Shown: positions 31,169 through 41,221, counted from the first letter of the stretch. The stretch: 64,000 bases of DNA from Mycoplasmoides fastidiosum (GCF_024498275.1 NZ_CP101809.1:682001-746000); one strand, 5' to 3'. Made by a program: numbers and translations. Notes: generated by a model from the letters alone, not told the origin.

Positions 31169-31558
31169 ATGAATGTTAAAATTCCGAATCAACAAACACT
31201 AGTTAAAATGATTTCTGAAAAACAAGTTAATCAACACCCCGATTTTGGCGCTGGTGATTTAATTACTGTTAGTGAAAAGATTTTTGATGGCAAAAAATCC
31301 CGAATTCAAAAATTCCAAGGCGTAGTTTTAAAACGCAGTGGTAGTGGTGTTGTAGCCAATGTTTTAGTTCGTAAAGAATCTGTAAACGGGGTGAATGTTG
31401 AGAAAACTTTCCCAATTAATTCTCCATTAATTGAAAAAATTGAGGTTAACCGTTACGGAAAAGTACGTCGCGCTTATATTTCATATATGCGCCAACGATC
31501 TGGTAAATCTGCGCGAATTAAAGAAGATAAACGCAAAACAAATCGTCGGTTTGCTTAA
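31169..31558 (+). CDS. rplS: 50S ribosomal protein L19
   Basis: 129 residues with the family landmarks FGAGDLITVSEKI, RIQKFQGVVLKRSGSG, VRKESVNGVNVEKTFPINSP and VRRAYISYMRQRSGKSARIKE. AAGGAT precedes ATG 31169. Cotranscribed with rpsP and closed by a terminator 80 bases later. Confidence 0.97.
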   Translation: MNVKIPNQQTLVKMISEKQVNQHPDFGAGDLITVSEKIFDGKKSRIQKFQGVVLKRSGSGVVANVLVRKESVNGVNVEKTFPINSPLIEKIEVNRYGKVRRAYISYMRQRSGKSARIKEDKRKTNRRFA

Positions 31559-31636
31559 TTAATTTTTTGATATTAAAATTAATATATAATTACCATTTGA
31601 CTAACTATTTTTTAAAGAATGAGCATTAGTTAAATG

Positions 31637-31668
31637 AAAAAAGGTGCTTATTTTAAGCGCCTTTTTTT
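31637..31668 (+). terminator. Terminator of rpsP-rplS
   Basis: Hairpin pairing AAAAAAGGTGCTT with AAGCGCCTTTTTT (one G-T pair) around a short T-rich loop, ending in seven T. Confidence 0.85.
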
Positions 31669-31744
31669 GATGTTATTTTCTTTTTTTAACGATTTAATAA
31701 ACAATTATTTACATTCAAAATAAGTGCATTTAGATTATTAATTT

Positions 31745-32917
31745 ATGTACAACCGCAAATATTATCGAAAAGCAGAATTGCCTTCAGTTAAATTACTTTT
31801 TGGTAATTTTTATACAATTACCACTCGATGAAAACGATATTTAATTTCTATCGCTGCAAGTATTTTAATTGCTTTTTTAGCTTGATTATTCTTACAATTC
31901 ACTGGTGTTTATTCTTCTGGACTTTCTTCTTTTTCCCAAGGATTAAGTCGCTTAACAACAGTGTTGATGATTCGTGCTGACGCTAATAATGCGGCTAATG
32001 CTCGACTGGTTGGTAATGTTTTATTCTGATTAACTTTTATTATTCTAAACATTCCTTTAGCTGTTTTCTCTTATTTTAAAGTGGGTAAAAACTTCACTAA
32101 AATGACTGTGATTTCATTTGTTATTGGTGATTTGTTTGGTTTAGGACTAGGTTTTATTCCTGATTCAGAAAAAATTGTCTTAATTTTTGGTGATTCTTTA
32201 TCTAGTTTCCAACCACTAAGAGATCAAGGTGTGCAAATTTTATTCTGAAAATTTGAACCAGAAGCTGGGGTGCATGATTTAATTCACATTATTCCATTAG
32301 TGTTTTACACGGTTATTGGTTCCATCTTAATTCCAATTGCCTATAGTTTAATTTATATTGTGGGTAGTTCAACTGGAGGAACTGATTTTATTTCTTATTA
32401 CTACTCTATCAAAAAACATAAACCACTGGGGACAATCCTAGTATTATTTAACATTGTTTCATTATTTATTGGTACTTTTTTAGGTTCTTATTTATCTGCC
32501 AGCTTAATTAATATTAATCCTGCTGATGATCCACATGGGATTTATCACCCTTGAGGCTTGGAATTATTATTATCACCTAATTTAATTGTTTCAGCAATTG
32601 GGGCTGCGGTTTCTGGGATGATTATTAATATCATTTTTCCTAAAAGTAAAATGGCTAAATTGAAAATTTATTCTTCTAATAGTCAAGAGATTGTTGATAG
32701 TTTGTTAAGTGGTGACTACACTCATTCTTTTACTTTTCATAAATCAGTTGGAGCTTTTAGTGGAAAAGAATCAACAACTGCTGAAACAATTTGCCAATAC
32801 ATTGAAATTCCCCAAATCATGAAAAAGATTGCTGAAATTGATAAAAATGCTTTAATTTCTGTAACCTTAATCTCTCATATTAAAGGTTCAATGAATATTT
32901 TAGAAAGAATCGATTAG
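31745..32917 (+). CDS. YitT-family membrane protein
   Basis: Integral membrane protein of 390 residues with about six hydrophobic segments. The landmarks SSTGGTDFISYYYSIKKHKPLGTIL and the cytoplasmic C-terminal domain (LKIYSSNSQEIVDSLL ... SVGAFSGKE ... MKKIAEIDKNALISVT) match the YitT/DUF161 plus DUF2179 layout. The function of the family is unknown; transport or membrane homeostasis has been proposed. ATG 31745 has no strong ribosome site. It precedes trmD by six bases, so the two are probably one operon. Confidence 0.8.
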
Positions 32918-32923
32918 CACTTC

Positions 32924-33622
32924 ATGAAGCGGTTTTATTTTTGTACTTTATTTCCCGAGATTATTCAAAATTATGCTTCTACATCCATCATTAAACAAGC
33001 CCAATACAAAGAATTAATTGCAGTACATACTTTGGATTTTCGCGATTTTACCAACGGTAACTACCGACAAGTAGATGATTATCAGTATGGTGGAGGAGCA
33101 GGGATGGTTTTAATGCCCGAACCTATTGCCAAAACTTTACAAGCTATTCCCAGTACTAATCAACACGTAATTTTATTAAGTCCACGAGGTCAAAGATTTG
33201 ATCAAAAAAAAGCCATTGAATTGGCCCAACTAAATAAAGATTTGGTTTTTTTATGTGGTCATTATGAAGGCTTTGATGAACGAATTAACCATTATGTTAA
33301 TGAGTATTTATCAGTTGGTGATTTTGTTTTAACAAGTGGTGGATTGGCTGGACTGATTTGTTTAGATGCGATTGTTCGTTTAATTCCTAGCGTGATTAAT
33401 TCTGATAGTTTAGTTTCTGAATCATTTAATGATTATTTATTAGATCATCCTGTTTATACTAAACCCCAAATTTTCGAGAATCAAGCAGTTCCAGATATTT
33501 TATTATCTGGTCATCACGCTAATATTGCTACATATCGTTTAAACGAACGAATTCGATTAACCCAAAAATATCGACCTGATCTATACGAGTTATATTTGAA
33601 AAATAATAAATTGCTGAAGTAG
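32924..33622 (+). CDS. trmD: tRNA (guanine-N1)-methyltransferase
   Basis: Methylates G37 of tRNAs to prevent frameshifting. SPOUT knotted fold: 232 residues with DFRDFTNGNYRQVDDYQYGGGAGMVL at the front, ILLSPRGQRFDQ, the knot segment FLCGHYEGFDERI and SVGDFVLTSGGLAGL, then LDHPVYTKPQIFE and LLSGHHANIATYRL. All key residues are present. In many bacteria trmD lies with rpsP and rplS; here a YitT-like gene is inserted. Confidence 0.97.
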   Translation: MKRFYFCTLFPEIIQNYASTSIIKQAQYKELIAVHTLDFRDFTNGNYRQVDDYQYGGGAGMVLMPEPIAKTLQAIPSTNQHVILLSPRGQRFDQKKAIELAQLNKDLVFLCGHYEGFDERINHYVNEYLSVGDFVLTSGGLAGLICLDAIVRLIPSVINSDSLVSESFNDYLLDHPVYTKPQIFENQAVPDILLSGHHANIATYRLNERIRLTQKYRPDLYELYLKNNKLLK

Positions 33623-33624
33623 TC

Positions 33625-34056
33625 TTAATTAATTTGGTATTTCATTTCTCAGGCATTTAAATTGTTACCATAATAATTTTTGCGTAAGCGGTTTTTTACA
33701 AATCCAACTTTCTGATAAAGATTTAAAGCAGCCTGATTATGAATTTTTACTTCTAATCAAACTGCAACTAATTGGTTAGTTTGTTTTAATATTCCTAAAA
33801 AAGCTGTAACTAAATTAATCGCAACTCCTTGGTTGCGATATTTTTTTTGTACAAATAACCAAATAATTTCTCAGTCTGTTACATTTTTCTTAGCTAGTAA
33901 AAAACCAATGATTTTCTGATCAAGTTGATAAGCTAAAATCAAATCATAAGTAGTTTCAAGATAAGGTTGGTAATCTATTTGATCATCAAAAAAATTATTA
34001 ATTTGTTCTTGATGAAGCAATTTTAATCACTCTTGTTGAGTTAAAAAAACAATCAT
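33625..34056 (-). CDS. GNAT-family N-acetyltransferase (RimI-like)
   Basis: 143 residues with a GNAT fold. The acetyl-CoA loop is present as LFVQKKYRNQGVAINLV, followed by VWLEVKIHNQAALNLYQKVGFVKNRLRKNYY, which matches the RimI/alanine-acetyltransferase pattern of motif B. The target could be an N-terminal amino group or a small molecule; not determined. Starts at ATG 34056, ten bases after the Nif3-like gene's stop. Internal TGA-Trp codons (DWEIIW). Confidence 0.82.
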
Positions 34057-34065
34057 ACTGATTTG

Positions 34066-34842
34066 CTATTTTTGATAAACCAATTGTAGTGAAGATTTAA
34101 CCTTAATTATTTGAGCAGTTGGTTTAACAACATCTTTCAGGATTTGATAAATTACATTAATAAATAACTTTTCAGTTGAATGATGACAATCAATTACAGC
34201 CAAATTAGTGTGACGAGCTTTTTGTCAATCGTGTCATTTCATATCACCAGTAATAAATAACTCCACTTTAGTTTGATTGCGGTTTTTGTTGATGAAATCA
34301 ATCTCAGAAGCTGCTGATCCTAAAAGGATTTGTAAATTCTGAATTTTTTGGTTAGCAAACTTTTGATCATAAATCAATTGCGTGCACTGATATTTTTGAT
34401 CAATTTCAGTTGCAATTTCTTTAACTGTGAGCCGTTTTTGCAGTTGCACAAAATAACCATGTTCTTGATAGTCAATTATTTTACTACTATTAAAAATTTG
34501 GCCCATCTGAAAATTCATTCCAATTGGATTGAAATCAAAGTTTGTATGAAAAAACAATAATGGTGTACCACTTTTTTTCAATTCTCTTAACATCAACAAA
34601 TCAGTTGGTGTTTTAGAAAAAATAATTGGATGATGCATAATGATTAAATCCGTGGAACTGAATTTTTGTTTTTTAAATCAATCATATTCTAAATCCAACA
34701 TAATAAAAATTCTGCGACAAACTTGTTTACGTGATTTTAGGGGACAAATAAATTTAGACATATCCCATTCTGCTTGTAAATGCAAAGGATAGATTTTAAT
34801 TAAATTTTTATAGATGACTCAGTTAGTTAATGGGTTTTTCAT
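34066..34842 (-). CDS. Nif3/DUF34-family protein
   Basis: 258 residues of the Nif3 (DUF34, GTP cyclohydrolase I type 2-like) family, a metal-binding protein of unclear role. The metal motif IIMHHPIIF is complete. Other landmarks are LLFFHTNFDFNPIGMNFQM, LLGSAASEIDF and LFITGDMKWHDWQKA, where His and Asp would complete the metal site. It overlaps the trmK end by 20 bases; this trmK-Nif3 pairing is widespread in low-GC Gram-positives and supports both calls. Confidence 0.9.
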
Positions 34843-35500
34843 TAATAAGGTTTTCAATTAATTTAATTAATTCAGTTTGATAATCTGAACGTTTTTCGGC
34901 GGGAATTTTAGAAAATTTAGCTAAATATTCTGATCAATATTGCTGAAAATATAGTTGATTATCAGCTGTTTCATAAAACTCTTTTAATCCCAGTCAATAA
35001 TCAGTCTCTGATTGATATTGTTTAGTACTTAATCTATTATCTCGCACTAAATAAATTAACTCATAAATTTTATGGTTGCTAGCAACATAATTTTCAGCCA
35101 AAACATACCACCGATTTTCAGATGCTCATTTTCGTAATTTATACCCTAAAGTATGAGTAAGTAAAATAATTTGATCAACATAAATTGGTAAATGTTTTAA
35201 AATTTTAAGAATTGTTTGGGTTCCCATCCCTGCACAAACTGCTGTAGCTGAAGTTGCATTAGTTTGAGGTAGTTTAATAAATCCATCACTTGTTCAAAAG
35301 GTTGCTTGATCAACATAACCTGCACGAATGAAATTATTTTGGGCATTTAGTAATGGGCCTTTAGTGATTTCCACATTTCAAACAAATTTGGTTTTCTGCT
35401 GTTTTAATGCTTCAATTCCCAAATAACCATGATCAGCGCCGACATCAATCAGTAATTGATTGGTTAACATCAAGTCTAATATTTTGGTTAATCGTTTCAC
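34823..35500 (-). CDS. trmK: tRNA (adenine-22-N1)-methyltransferase
   Basis: SAM-dependent methyltransferase of the TrmK family. Visible are the SAM site IDVGADHGYLGIEAL, WNVEITKGPLLNAQ, TSDGFIKLP, VCAGMGTQTILKIL and a helical C-terminal domain with LAENYVASNHKIYELIYL. I prefer GTG 35500, which has AGGATGG at good distance; ATG 35509 is nearer that site and would add three residues. Upstream of the Nif3-like gene in the same operon. Confidence 0.92.
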
Positions 35501-35530
35501 GCCTACCATCCTGTAGAAAAATAAAAAAAT

Positions 35531-35559
35531 AAAAAGTTTAGTGCGAAACTAAACTTTTT
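35531..35559 (-). terminator. Terminator after rpsD
   Basis: Inverted repeat AAAAAGTTTAGT / ACTAAACTTTTT with a five-base loop, 18 bases after the rpsD stop. Read leftward it is followed by a T-rich tract. Confidence 0.75.
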
Positions 35560-35576
35560 ATTAAAAATATGAAAAA

Positions 35577-36194
35577 TTAAACCAAACGTTTGTATCACTC
35601 TACAACATAAACTTCGTTAATGTCTGGTGATAATTCATCGCGGTTAGGATAACGTAAAAAAATTCCTTTTTTAGCTGATCGATCCATTTTTACAAAATCC
35701 GGATAGCGATTAGTGATAGATTCTTTGACTAATTTCATTTCACTCGCTTTTGGCTTTAGTGAAATTTCATCATTCAAGGATAGAATCATGGAAGAAATGG
35801 TGGCTTTTTTTCCATTCACTAGAACATGACCATGGTTAACTAATTGACGCGCTGCACGACGAGTTGGAGCAAAACCCATTCGATAAACTAAAGAATCTAA
35901 ACGACTTTCTAAAATTCAAAATAAGTTTAAAGATAACGCTCCCTCCATTTGCAAAGCAATTTTAAAGAAACGACGAAATTGTCGATCGTTTAAACCATAC
36001 ATAAAAGCCATTTTTTGTTTTTCTTGTAATTGCTCTCCATAACCAGTTAATTTCTTACGACGAATTTGAGCTGGACCATGTTGACCAGGGATTGTGGTAC
36101 GTTTTTTACCTTTAGAAAATTCTTTGTTATTTTCTAATAAAGAAATTCCATAACGACGGGACTTTCGATAAATACTACCAGTATATCTTGACAT
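35577..36194 (-). CDS. rpsD: 30S ribosomal protein S4
   Basis: 205 residues: MSRYTGSIYRKSRRYGISLL, the GKKRTTIPGQHGPAQIRRKKLTGYG stretch, LQEKQKMAFMYGLNDRQFRR, ESRLDSLVYRMGFAPTRRAARQLVNHGHVLVNGKK (S4 RNA-binding domain) and a C-terminal Trp-Tyr-Lys ending through one TGA. Monocistronic with its own terminator. Because S4 often regulates its own synthesis, the long leader to the right may be of interest. Confidence 0.97.
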
Positions 36195-36804
36195 AATTTT
36201 TCCAATCTAATTTGTTTATAACAATAAAAAAAACAAATTTTTTAAAATTTGTTTTTGGACACATATGCAGTTAAAACTAGAAGAAATTAGTTTTAATATT
36301 TTTATGAATATTAGTTTTTGCTTAGGTTATCTAGTGTTCGGATTAATCAGCTAATCTTACTTCTTAAAAATACTCAACTAGATAAGAGACTAAACAGCAA
36401 CTAACGCGCTGATGTGTTGATTTATTATACTCCATAAACACCAAAAACTGGTGGAATTTTTAACTTAAAAACTTATTATTACTGATTCAGCTTATAGACC
36501 AAAAATTTGATAAAAACAACTGAAATTGATTAAAAATTAATTTTGAAACTTAAATCTGACACAGTTAAACTTTGGGTTCGTGATAGAAATAATATAAATA
36601 AAATTAGGCATTTTTGCTGAAAACCCAGAAAATAAGTTTACATTTTTAGAAAAAATAAAATAGGAATTTTCAAAAAATTTCTACTGTTAAATCTAGTTGA
36701 AATTGTTTTATAATTCCAATTGTTCTTGTAATAGATCACAAACTAATCTAATTGCAAGAACAACCCTTTTATCAAACAAATATAATAAGAAAGGAGATTC
36801 ACAA
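36195..36804. other. Long divergent intergenic region (rpsD leader and metallothionein-like gene promoter)
   Basis: 610 bases. The left 230 bases (36250-36430) are less A+T rich and contain several short complementary segments (for example TTAAAACTA ... TAGTTTTAA at 36269-36292). As part of the rpsD leader they could be a structured regulatory RNA. 36440-36700 is A+T rich with no visible signal. 36700-36804 carries the promoter and hairpin of the cysteine-rich peptide gene. Confidence 0.4.
36709..36763 (+). promoter_or_regulatory. -10 box and 5' hairpin of the cysteine-rich peptide gene
   Basis: TATAAT at 36709-36714 would start transcription near 36721. Exactly there begins an inverted repeat, TTGTTCTTG (36720-36728) and CAAGAACAA (36755-36763), with a 26-base loop. 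It could be a repressor operator or a regulatory stem in the leader. A ribosome site (AAAGGAG) follows at 36790-36796. Confidence 0.5.
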
Positions 36805-36996
36805 GTGAACAAAAAATGTTGCGATACTTGTACCTGCGCTAATTGTACATGTGTTTCTAAACAAGAAGCAGCATGTACTTGCGCAAGTAAAGCTACTAAC
36901 AGTTGCAAAACTGAATCTAGTGTAAGCGATGAAATACATTGTCAATGTAACTTACACAACAACGATCACAAAGCTTGTTGCCATTCATGTCAATAA
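36805..36996 (+). CDS. Cysteine-rich metallothionein-like peptide, 63 residues
   Basis: The peptide has 14 Cys and 4 His in 63 residues. The front half is CCDTCTCANCTC followed by a CTC motif; the back half has HCQCNLHNNDH and CCHSC. CxC and CxxC spacing of this density is the mark of metallothioneins and small metal-sequestering peptides, which bind Cu(I), Zn(II) or Cd(II) through thiolate clusters in the cytoplasm. No signal peptide or CxxC redox fold is seen. The start is GTG 36805, eight bases after AAAGGAG; longer in-frame starts upstream lack a ribosome site and would lie in the hairpin. It has its own promoter and terminator. I know no named family that it matches end to end. Confidence 0.75.
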   Translation: MNKKCCDTCTCANCTCVSKQEAACTCASKATNSCKTESSVSDEIHCQCNLHNNDHKACCHSCQ

Positions 36997-37021
36997 GTTA
37001 AGATCATGTAAAAATAAAAAG

Positions 37022-37075
37022 CCCTTTCTTATTTTTCAACTTTTGTAAAAATGTTGAAGAAAGAAAGGGTTTTAT
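37022..37075 (+). terminator. Bidirectional terminator
   Basis: CCCTTTCTT (37022-37030) pairs with AAGAAAGGG (37061-37069), and inside CAAC pairs with GTTG. It ends the cysteine-rich peptide gene. Read leftward it follows the MFS stop, which overlaps its edge. Confidence 0.75.
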
Positions 37076-38397
37076 TTTGTTAAAAAACTTTTGATTTCGG
37101 ATCAGCTTAATTTTCAATTATTACCTTGGGGACGGGGTTCTTTAATCACTAAAGAGCAACCTAAGAACAAAAGAATTAAAATACCAACAAAAACAATGAT
37201 TGCTAAATAGCCCCAATTAGTGATAATTAAAACTGAAAAAATGTTAATAAACGAATAAAGAATATAACCAAAACCTCACAAATATCCAAAGAAAATGCTC
37301 AAACGTTTTGAAGTTCAATTTTTGTACAAATAAGGAATATACAACAAAATTGCTTGAACTCCAATAATTAAGTTTCCCAGAAGAAACGCCATTACAATAC
37401 TTAATCAAATGATGCCATAATGAACCGATAGAACCATGCCAATAAAACTAATTAGAATCAATAAAATGATTAAAGATAAATAATGTTTAAATTTATTTGA
37501 AGTTCATGATCAAAACCCAACTCAGATTCCAAAAAATGAACCAACAAAAAAGCTAACAGCAACCAAATTTTTTCAATCTAAATTATTTAAATGATCGCCA
37601 TTTAAATCACTTTTTCAGTCTGTTAAAGTTGGAAAAATTAAAAAAACTAACAAAACAGCTAAAACTAATCATAACCCATACAACAAAATTCAAATCCATG
37701 TTTGTTTTTCTTTAATAATTGCCAAATAACTTGATGGTTTTAAATTAGGATCTTCTAATTCCATTTCTGTTTTTTTAATGCTAAAATTTCGTCCCAAAAA
37801 AAAGTATAAGACCAAAGGAATAAAATTTAAAGCTGCAATTATTCCGGCTGTGATTTGTCAGTTTTGAATTAAAACTGTTTCTCATGGCTCATAAACAAAT
37901 AAACCAAACGCAACTAAGGCCCCAGATGAATATGCTCAGGGCATGAATAAGGAAATAATTGACTGAGTCTTTTTGGGTAAAAATTGAGCCATAATTGGTT
38001 TCACAAACATAATTGTTGTTGTCCCACCCATGGCCATAACCATAATTCCAATAACAAAAAGCACAAAATTAGGTAAATAAACCGCAACTAAACTGGACAT
38101 CATTAAAAGTAATGAAATTAGCGAAGCATAACGGTGAGTTAATTTAACTAGAAGCCAAGAAGCTAAAATGGTGACGATACCCCTGATAAAAGTTGACCCA
38201 TAATTAATTGCTTGAGTAACAATGATAGAAGTACCCTGAACTCCAAAAAAATGACTAATTCAACCAATTAATTCATTCCCTTGTAAACGTCCTAAAGCGA
38301 ATCAATTCAAAATGAACAATACATAAGAAAATAACAAAACCAAACACATGGTTATAGCTTGATTTTTACTAATTCTAGGTCTTAATAATTTGTTCAT
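37072..38397 (-). CDS. MFS permease, 12 membrane segments
   Basis: 441-residue major facilitator protein with about 12 hydrophobic helices and a basic loop in the middle (after LVLYFFLGRNFSIKK). The first half has NRLQ/ALGRLQG-type and GTSTIMFVKP-like segments, and AWSYGGTGAL-like sequence appears as MPWAYSSGALVAFG. It contains about 15 TGA-Trp codons, so standard-code translation hides it. Similar Mycoplasma permeases are called hexose-phosphate transporter-like; the substrate cannot be told. ATG 38397 starts MNKLLRPRISKNQAIT. Single gene between two hairpins. Confidence 0.8.
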
Positions 38398-38522
38398 ATT
38401 GGCTTAAAATTTTGAATCAAAATTAGTTGCAACTCAAATACCGATATTTTGATTATACCAAACACTTGATTCGTGCAGAATAATAAATTACAAGATTTTT
38501 TGTTAAATGATTATTAATAAAA

Positions 38523-38556
38523 AAATGACGCTAAAAATTAATTTTTAGCGTCATTT
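38523..38556 (-). terminator. Terminator of the RNase Y-like gene
   Basis: Perfect palindrome of 17 + 17 bases (core ATGACGCTAAAAATT) with no spacer, 41 bases after the RNase Y-like stop. Read leftward it ends in a run of T. Confidence 0.8.
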
Positions 38557-38596
38557 AATAATAAAGAAAATGGTGAAATTTTTAGCTTCTGTAGAA

Positions 38597-39916
38597 TTAT
38601 GAATAATTCTTATTGGTTTTTTTGGAAGATTGAAATTCATATTGGAATGAATCTAAAACTAATAAATGCTTTTTATTGCGAGGTAATCGGTAATAAAAAT
38701 TAATCTGAAATTTTCGAACAAAATCTTTCTGAATTCCTAGTTCATCCAAAATTTGAATAATTGGTCTACGAGCATTTTGTTTGTTTCTAAATTTAGGTGA
38801 ATTAGGGTCAACATGAATATCTAATAAACATTCGCCAACAGAAATATGAAAGCTTTTAATTCACTGGATTTGCTGGATACGGTCTTGAATAAACTTTCTA
38901 ATGTTATTTCAAAATTCAGTTTCTTCAATTCGGTTATTAAATGCCGAAAATTTATCTAAAGCGCGAGAAATAATTGGATAAGCATAATCTAAAATTTCGT
39001 TATGATGCAATTTTTTATGTGAATGCGAAAACCGGATCGTTCGGTAAATTTCTTCATCTAAATCAAATTTTTTAGCAATTTCTAATCCGTGTTTGACATG
39101 ATCAATTGGCTCTCCAATTGCTTTACCAATGTCATGAAAAAAAGCTGAACGTTTTGCAGTTAAGGGATTTAAACCTAATTTTTCAGCAATATAAGCTGCC
39201 ATTTGTCCCATTTCATCAGAATGTTCCAAAATATTTTGATCATACGAAGAACAAAAAACTAGATTACCAACTTTCATGGCTAATTCATCATCAACTTGAT
39301 CATATTTTAAATAACGTTTCAAATAATTTTGCCCATAACTTAAAATCAGTTTGTTTAAATGATCATGAATTCGTTTACGATTTTGTTCTAAAGAATCTAA
39401 ATCAACATAACTTTTTTTATTGGCAATAATTTCATAAATAAAAATTTTAGCGGCTTGGACATTTAATCAGTGTTGATTGCCTGGAATTCGATTAAATAAC
39501 AAAAAAACTAATTCACTACCTTGATCACCTTTAGTAAAAACTTTGATTGATTTCAAATCAAATGCAGCAGCAATTAACGAAATGGTTGTATTGTGTTTTC
39601 CTAAAAGCTTACCAACTGTGGTGCGAGAATCAAAATTAGGAATTTGATTTAAAAAAAGTGGATTCCTTCAATTTTTAATAATGATTTGATCAACATCATT
39701 GCGACGAATGTTATACGCTGCTTGAATCATTAGTTCTTTAAATTTTTCAGCCTTAATGGCATTCAGTTGTTGAACATATTTTCGACTCAAGTGAAAAACG
39801 ATTTCATCCCCGAAAAAATTCAAAATCTTTTGGGTTAAAAAACTTCTAATTTTTTTGGAAGCTTTTTTAGGATTTTTATGATTTTGGATAGATTTAGATT
39901 TTATTTTATCTCGCAT
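38597..39916 (-). CDS. rny: RNase Y-like KH/HD-domain protein without membrane anchor
   Basis: RNase Y is the main mRNA-decay endoribonuclease of low-GC Gram-positives. Here 439 residues show a KH-like motif (TTVGKLLGKHNTTISLIAAAF), the HD metal motif (EHSDEMGQMAAYIAEKLGL ... AFFHDIGKAIGEPIDHVKHG), and the C-terminal RNase Y domain (FHISVGECLLDIHVDPN). Family members usually have about 520 residues with an N-terminal membrane helix and long coiled coil. Neither is present: a stop codon lies just before ATG 39916, and the N-terminus is only basic (MRDKIKSKSIQNHKNPKKA). It may be a cytoplasmic variant or a paralogue of a second rny elsewhere. Confidence 0.8.
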
Positions 39917-40009
39917 TAACTAATTAATCAAACTTTCTAAAATTGACCCTATACCTTCAAAATTAATGGGTAAAAACGGCTGAAAATCAACCATTTTCAC
40001 TCCAAAAAT

Positions 40010-40062
40010 CATTTCCAAATTCAAATAGCCAATTCAGTACGAAAACAACAGAATTGGAAATG
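40010..40062. promoter_or_regulatory. Competing inverted repeats between rny and hrcA
   Basis: GAATTGGAAATG (40051-40062) can pair with CCAATTC at 40029-40035 (7 pairs) or with CATTTCCAAATTC at 40010-40022 (12 pairs, one bulge). The two pairings exclude each other. It lies in the divergent promoter region of rny-like and hrcA. A classical CIRCE element is not present. Confidence 0.4.
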
Positions 40063-40132
40063 TTATCTAGTATAAATGTTATTATTATATAATTAAAACA
40101 TTTAAATTGATTATTAGAAATAACTGCTTCAT

Positions 40133-41221
40133 ATGACTGAAAATTGCAAAAATGATCTATCTGTTAAGATTCTTTCAGAACGTCAGAAAAAAATTTTGAA
40201 GTATATCATTGAATCACACACTGAAAATCCTGAAGCTGTTGCTAGTAATCAATTAAAAGAAAAGGTTTTAAACGAAGTTTCTTCAGCCACAATTCGTAAC
40301 GAACTGGTTTCTTTAGAAAAAGCTGGTTTTTTAACTAAAGAACATAGTTCTTCAGGAAGAATTCCTACCAAAATGGGCTATCAATATTATGTAAATAATT
40401 TGATGGATGAAACTACCAGTGAAGAATTTCAAAAAATTCACAATGAAATTAACCAATTATTTAAAAAAAGATTAGATTCTATTGATGAAACCATTGATAG
40501 TACGGTTAAAATCTTGGAAAAATTTGTGGAACTACCAATTGTCATTGCCAAAGTTGCTGATGACAATGAATTGTTAAAAAGAATCGATATCGTTGAAATT
40601 GTTGCTAATCAGTATATGTTGTTTTTAATTACTTCATATACAAATGTTATTAAGCACTTTTTTGAAATTGAAAATAAAAATCAATACCAAGATATTGCTG
40701 CATGTATCAAAATTTTTAATGAGAAATTAATTAATGTTCCCGTTAATCAAATTACCCAACAAATTGAACAATTAACCGACTTAATTCGTTCTAAAGTTCA
40801 TGAGTACGAATTTGTGTTTCAACACATTATTAATCAATTAATTTTAAAGGTTGAAGCAAATTACCGTAATTCCAAACCCAAAGTTTATAATATGCGTTCT
40901 TTGATTAACAAACCAGAAGTGCAAAATAATAATATTAATTTAGAAAAAATTATGGAAATTTTGGAAAAAACTTCTATTTTTGATCAAATTAATTTTAATC
41001 ACGAACGAATTGGAAAAACCTTAATAAACTTTGATAATTCAGTTGAAGGATTATCGATTGCTGCAACAGAGATTGAAGATGCCAGTGGAATGCGACATCA
41101 AATTGGATTTTTAGGACCAGTCCGAATGGACTATAAATTATTGAATCAAATTTTAGGATTTTTAGGCGAAAAATTATCTGGTAAAGAAGTCAAAAAACGT
41201 TCTATTCATGAAAAGAAATAA
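40133..41221 (+). CDS. hrcA: Heat-inducible transcription repressor HrcA
   Basis: Represses chaperone genes by binding CIRCE sites. 362 residues: N-terminal winged helix (ILSERQKKILKYIIESHTENPEAVAS, VSSATIRNELVSLEKAGFLTKEHSSSGRIPTKMGYQYYV), central domain, and C-terminal segment with VEGLSIAATEIEDASGMRHQIGFLGPVRMDY, which matches the family's conserved end. I see no CIRCE repeat in this window, so its targets (dnaK, clpB and others) lie elsewhere. The next gene overlaps by 14 bases. Confidence 0.95.
   Translation: MTENCKNDLSVKILSERQKKILKYIIESHTENPEAVASNQLKEKVLNEVSSATIRNELVSLEKAGFLTKEHSSSGRIPTKMGYQYYVNNLMDETTSEEFQKIHNEINQLFKKRLDSIDETIDSTVKILEKFVELPIVIAKVADDNELLKRIDIVEIVANQYMLFLITSYTNVIKHFFEIENKNQYQDIAACIKIFNEKLINVPVNQITQQIEQLTDLIRSKVHEYEFVFQHIINQLILKVEANYRNSKPKVYNMRSLINKPEVQNNNINLEKIMEILEKTSIFDQINFNHERIGKTLINFDNSVEGLSIAATEIEDASGMRHQIGFLGPVRMDYKLLNQILGFLGEKLSGKEVKKRSIHEKK

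Noticed and set aside
40020-40132. CIRCE heat-shock operator upstream of hrcA
   Set aside because: The nine-base arms of CIRCE (TTAGCACTC / GAGTGCTAA) are absent. The inverted repeats there have other sequences.
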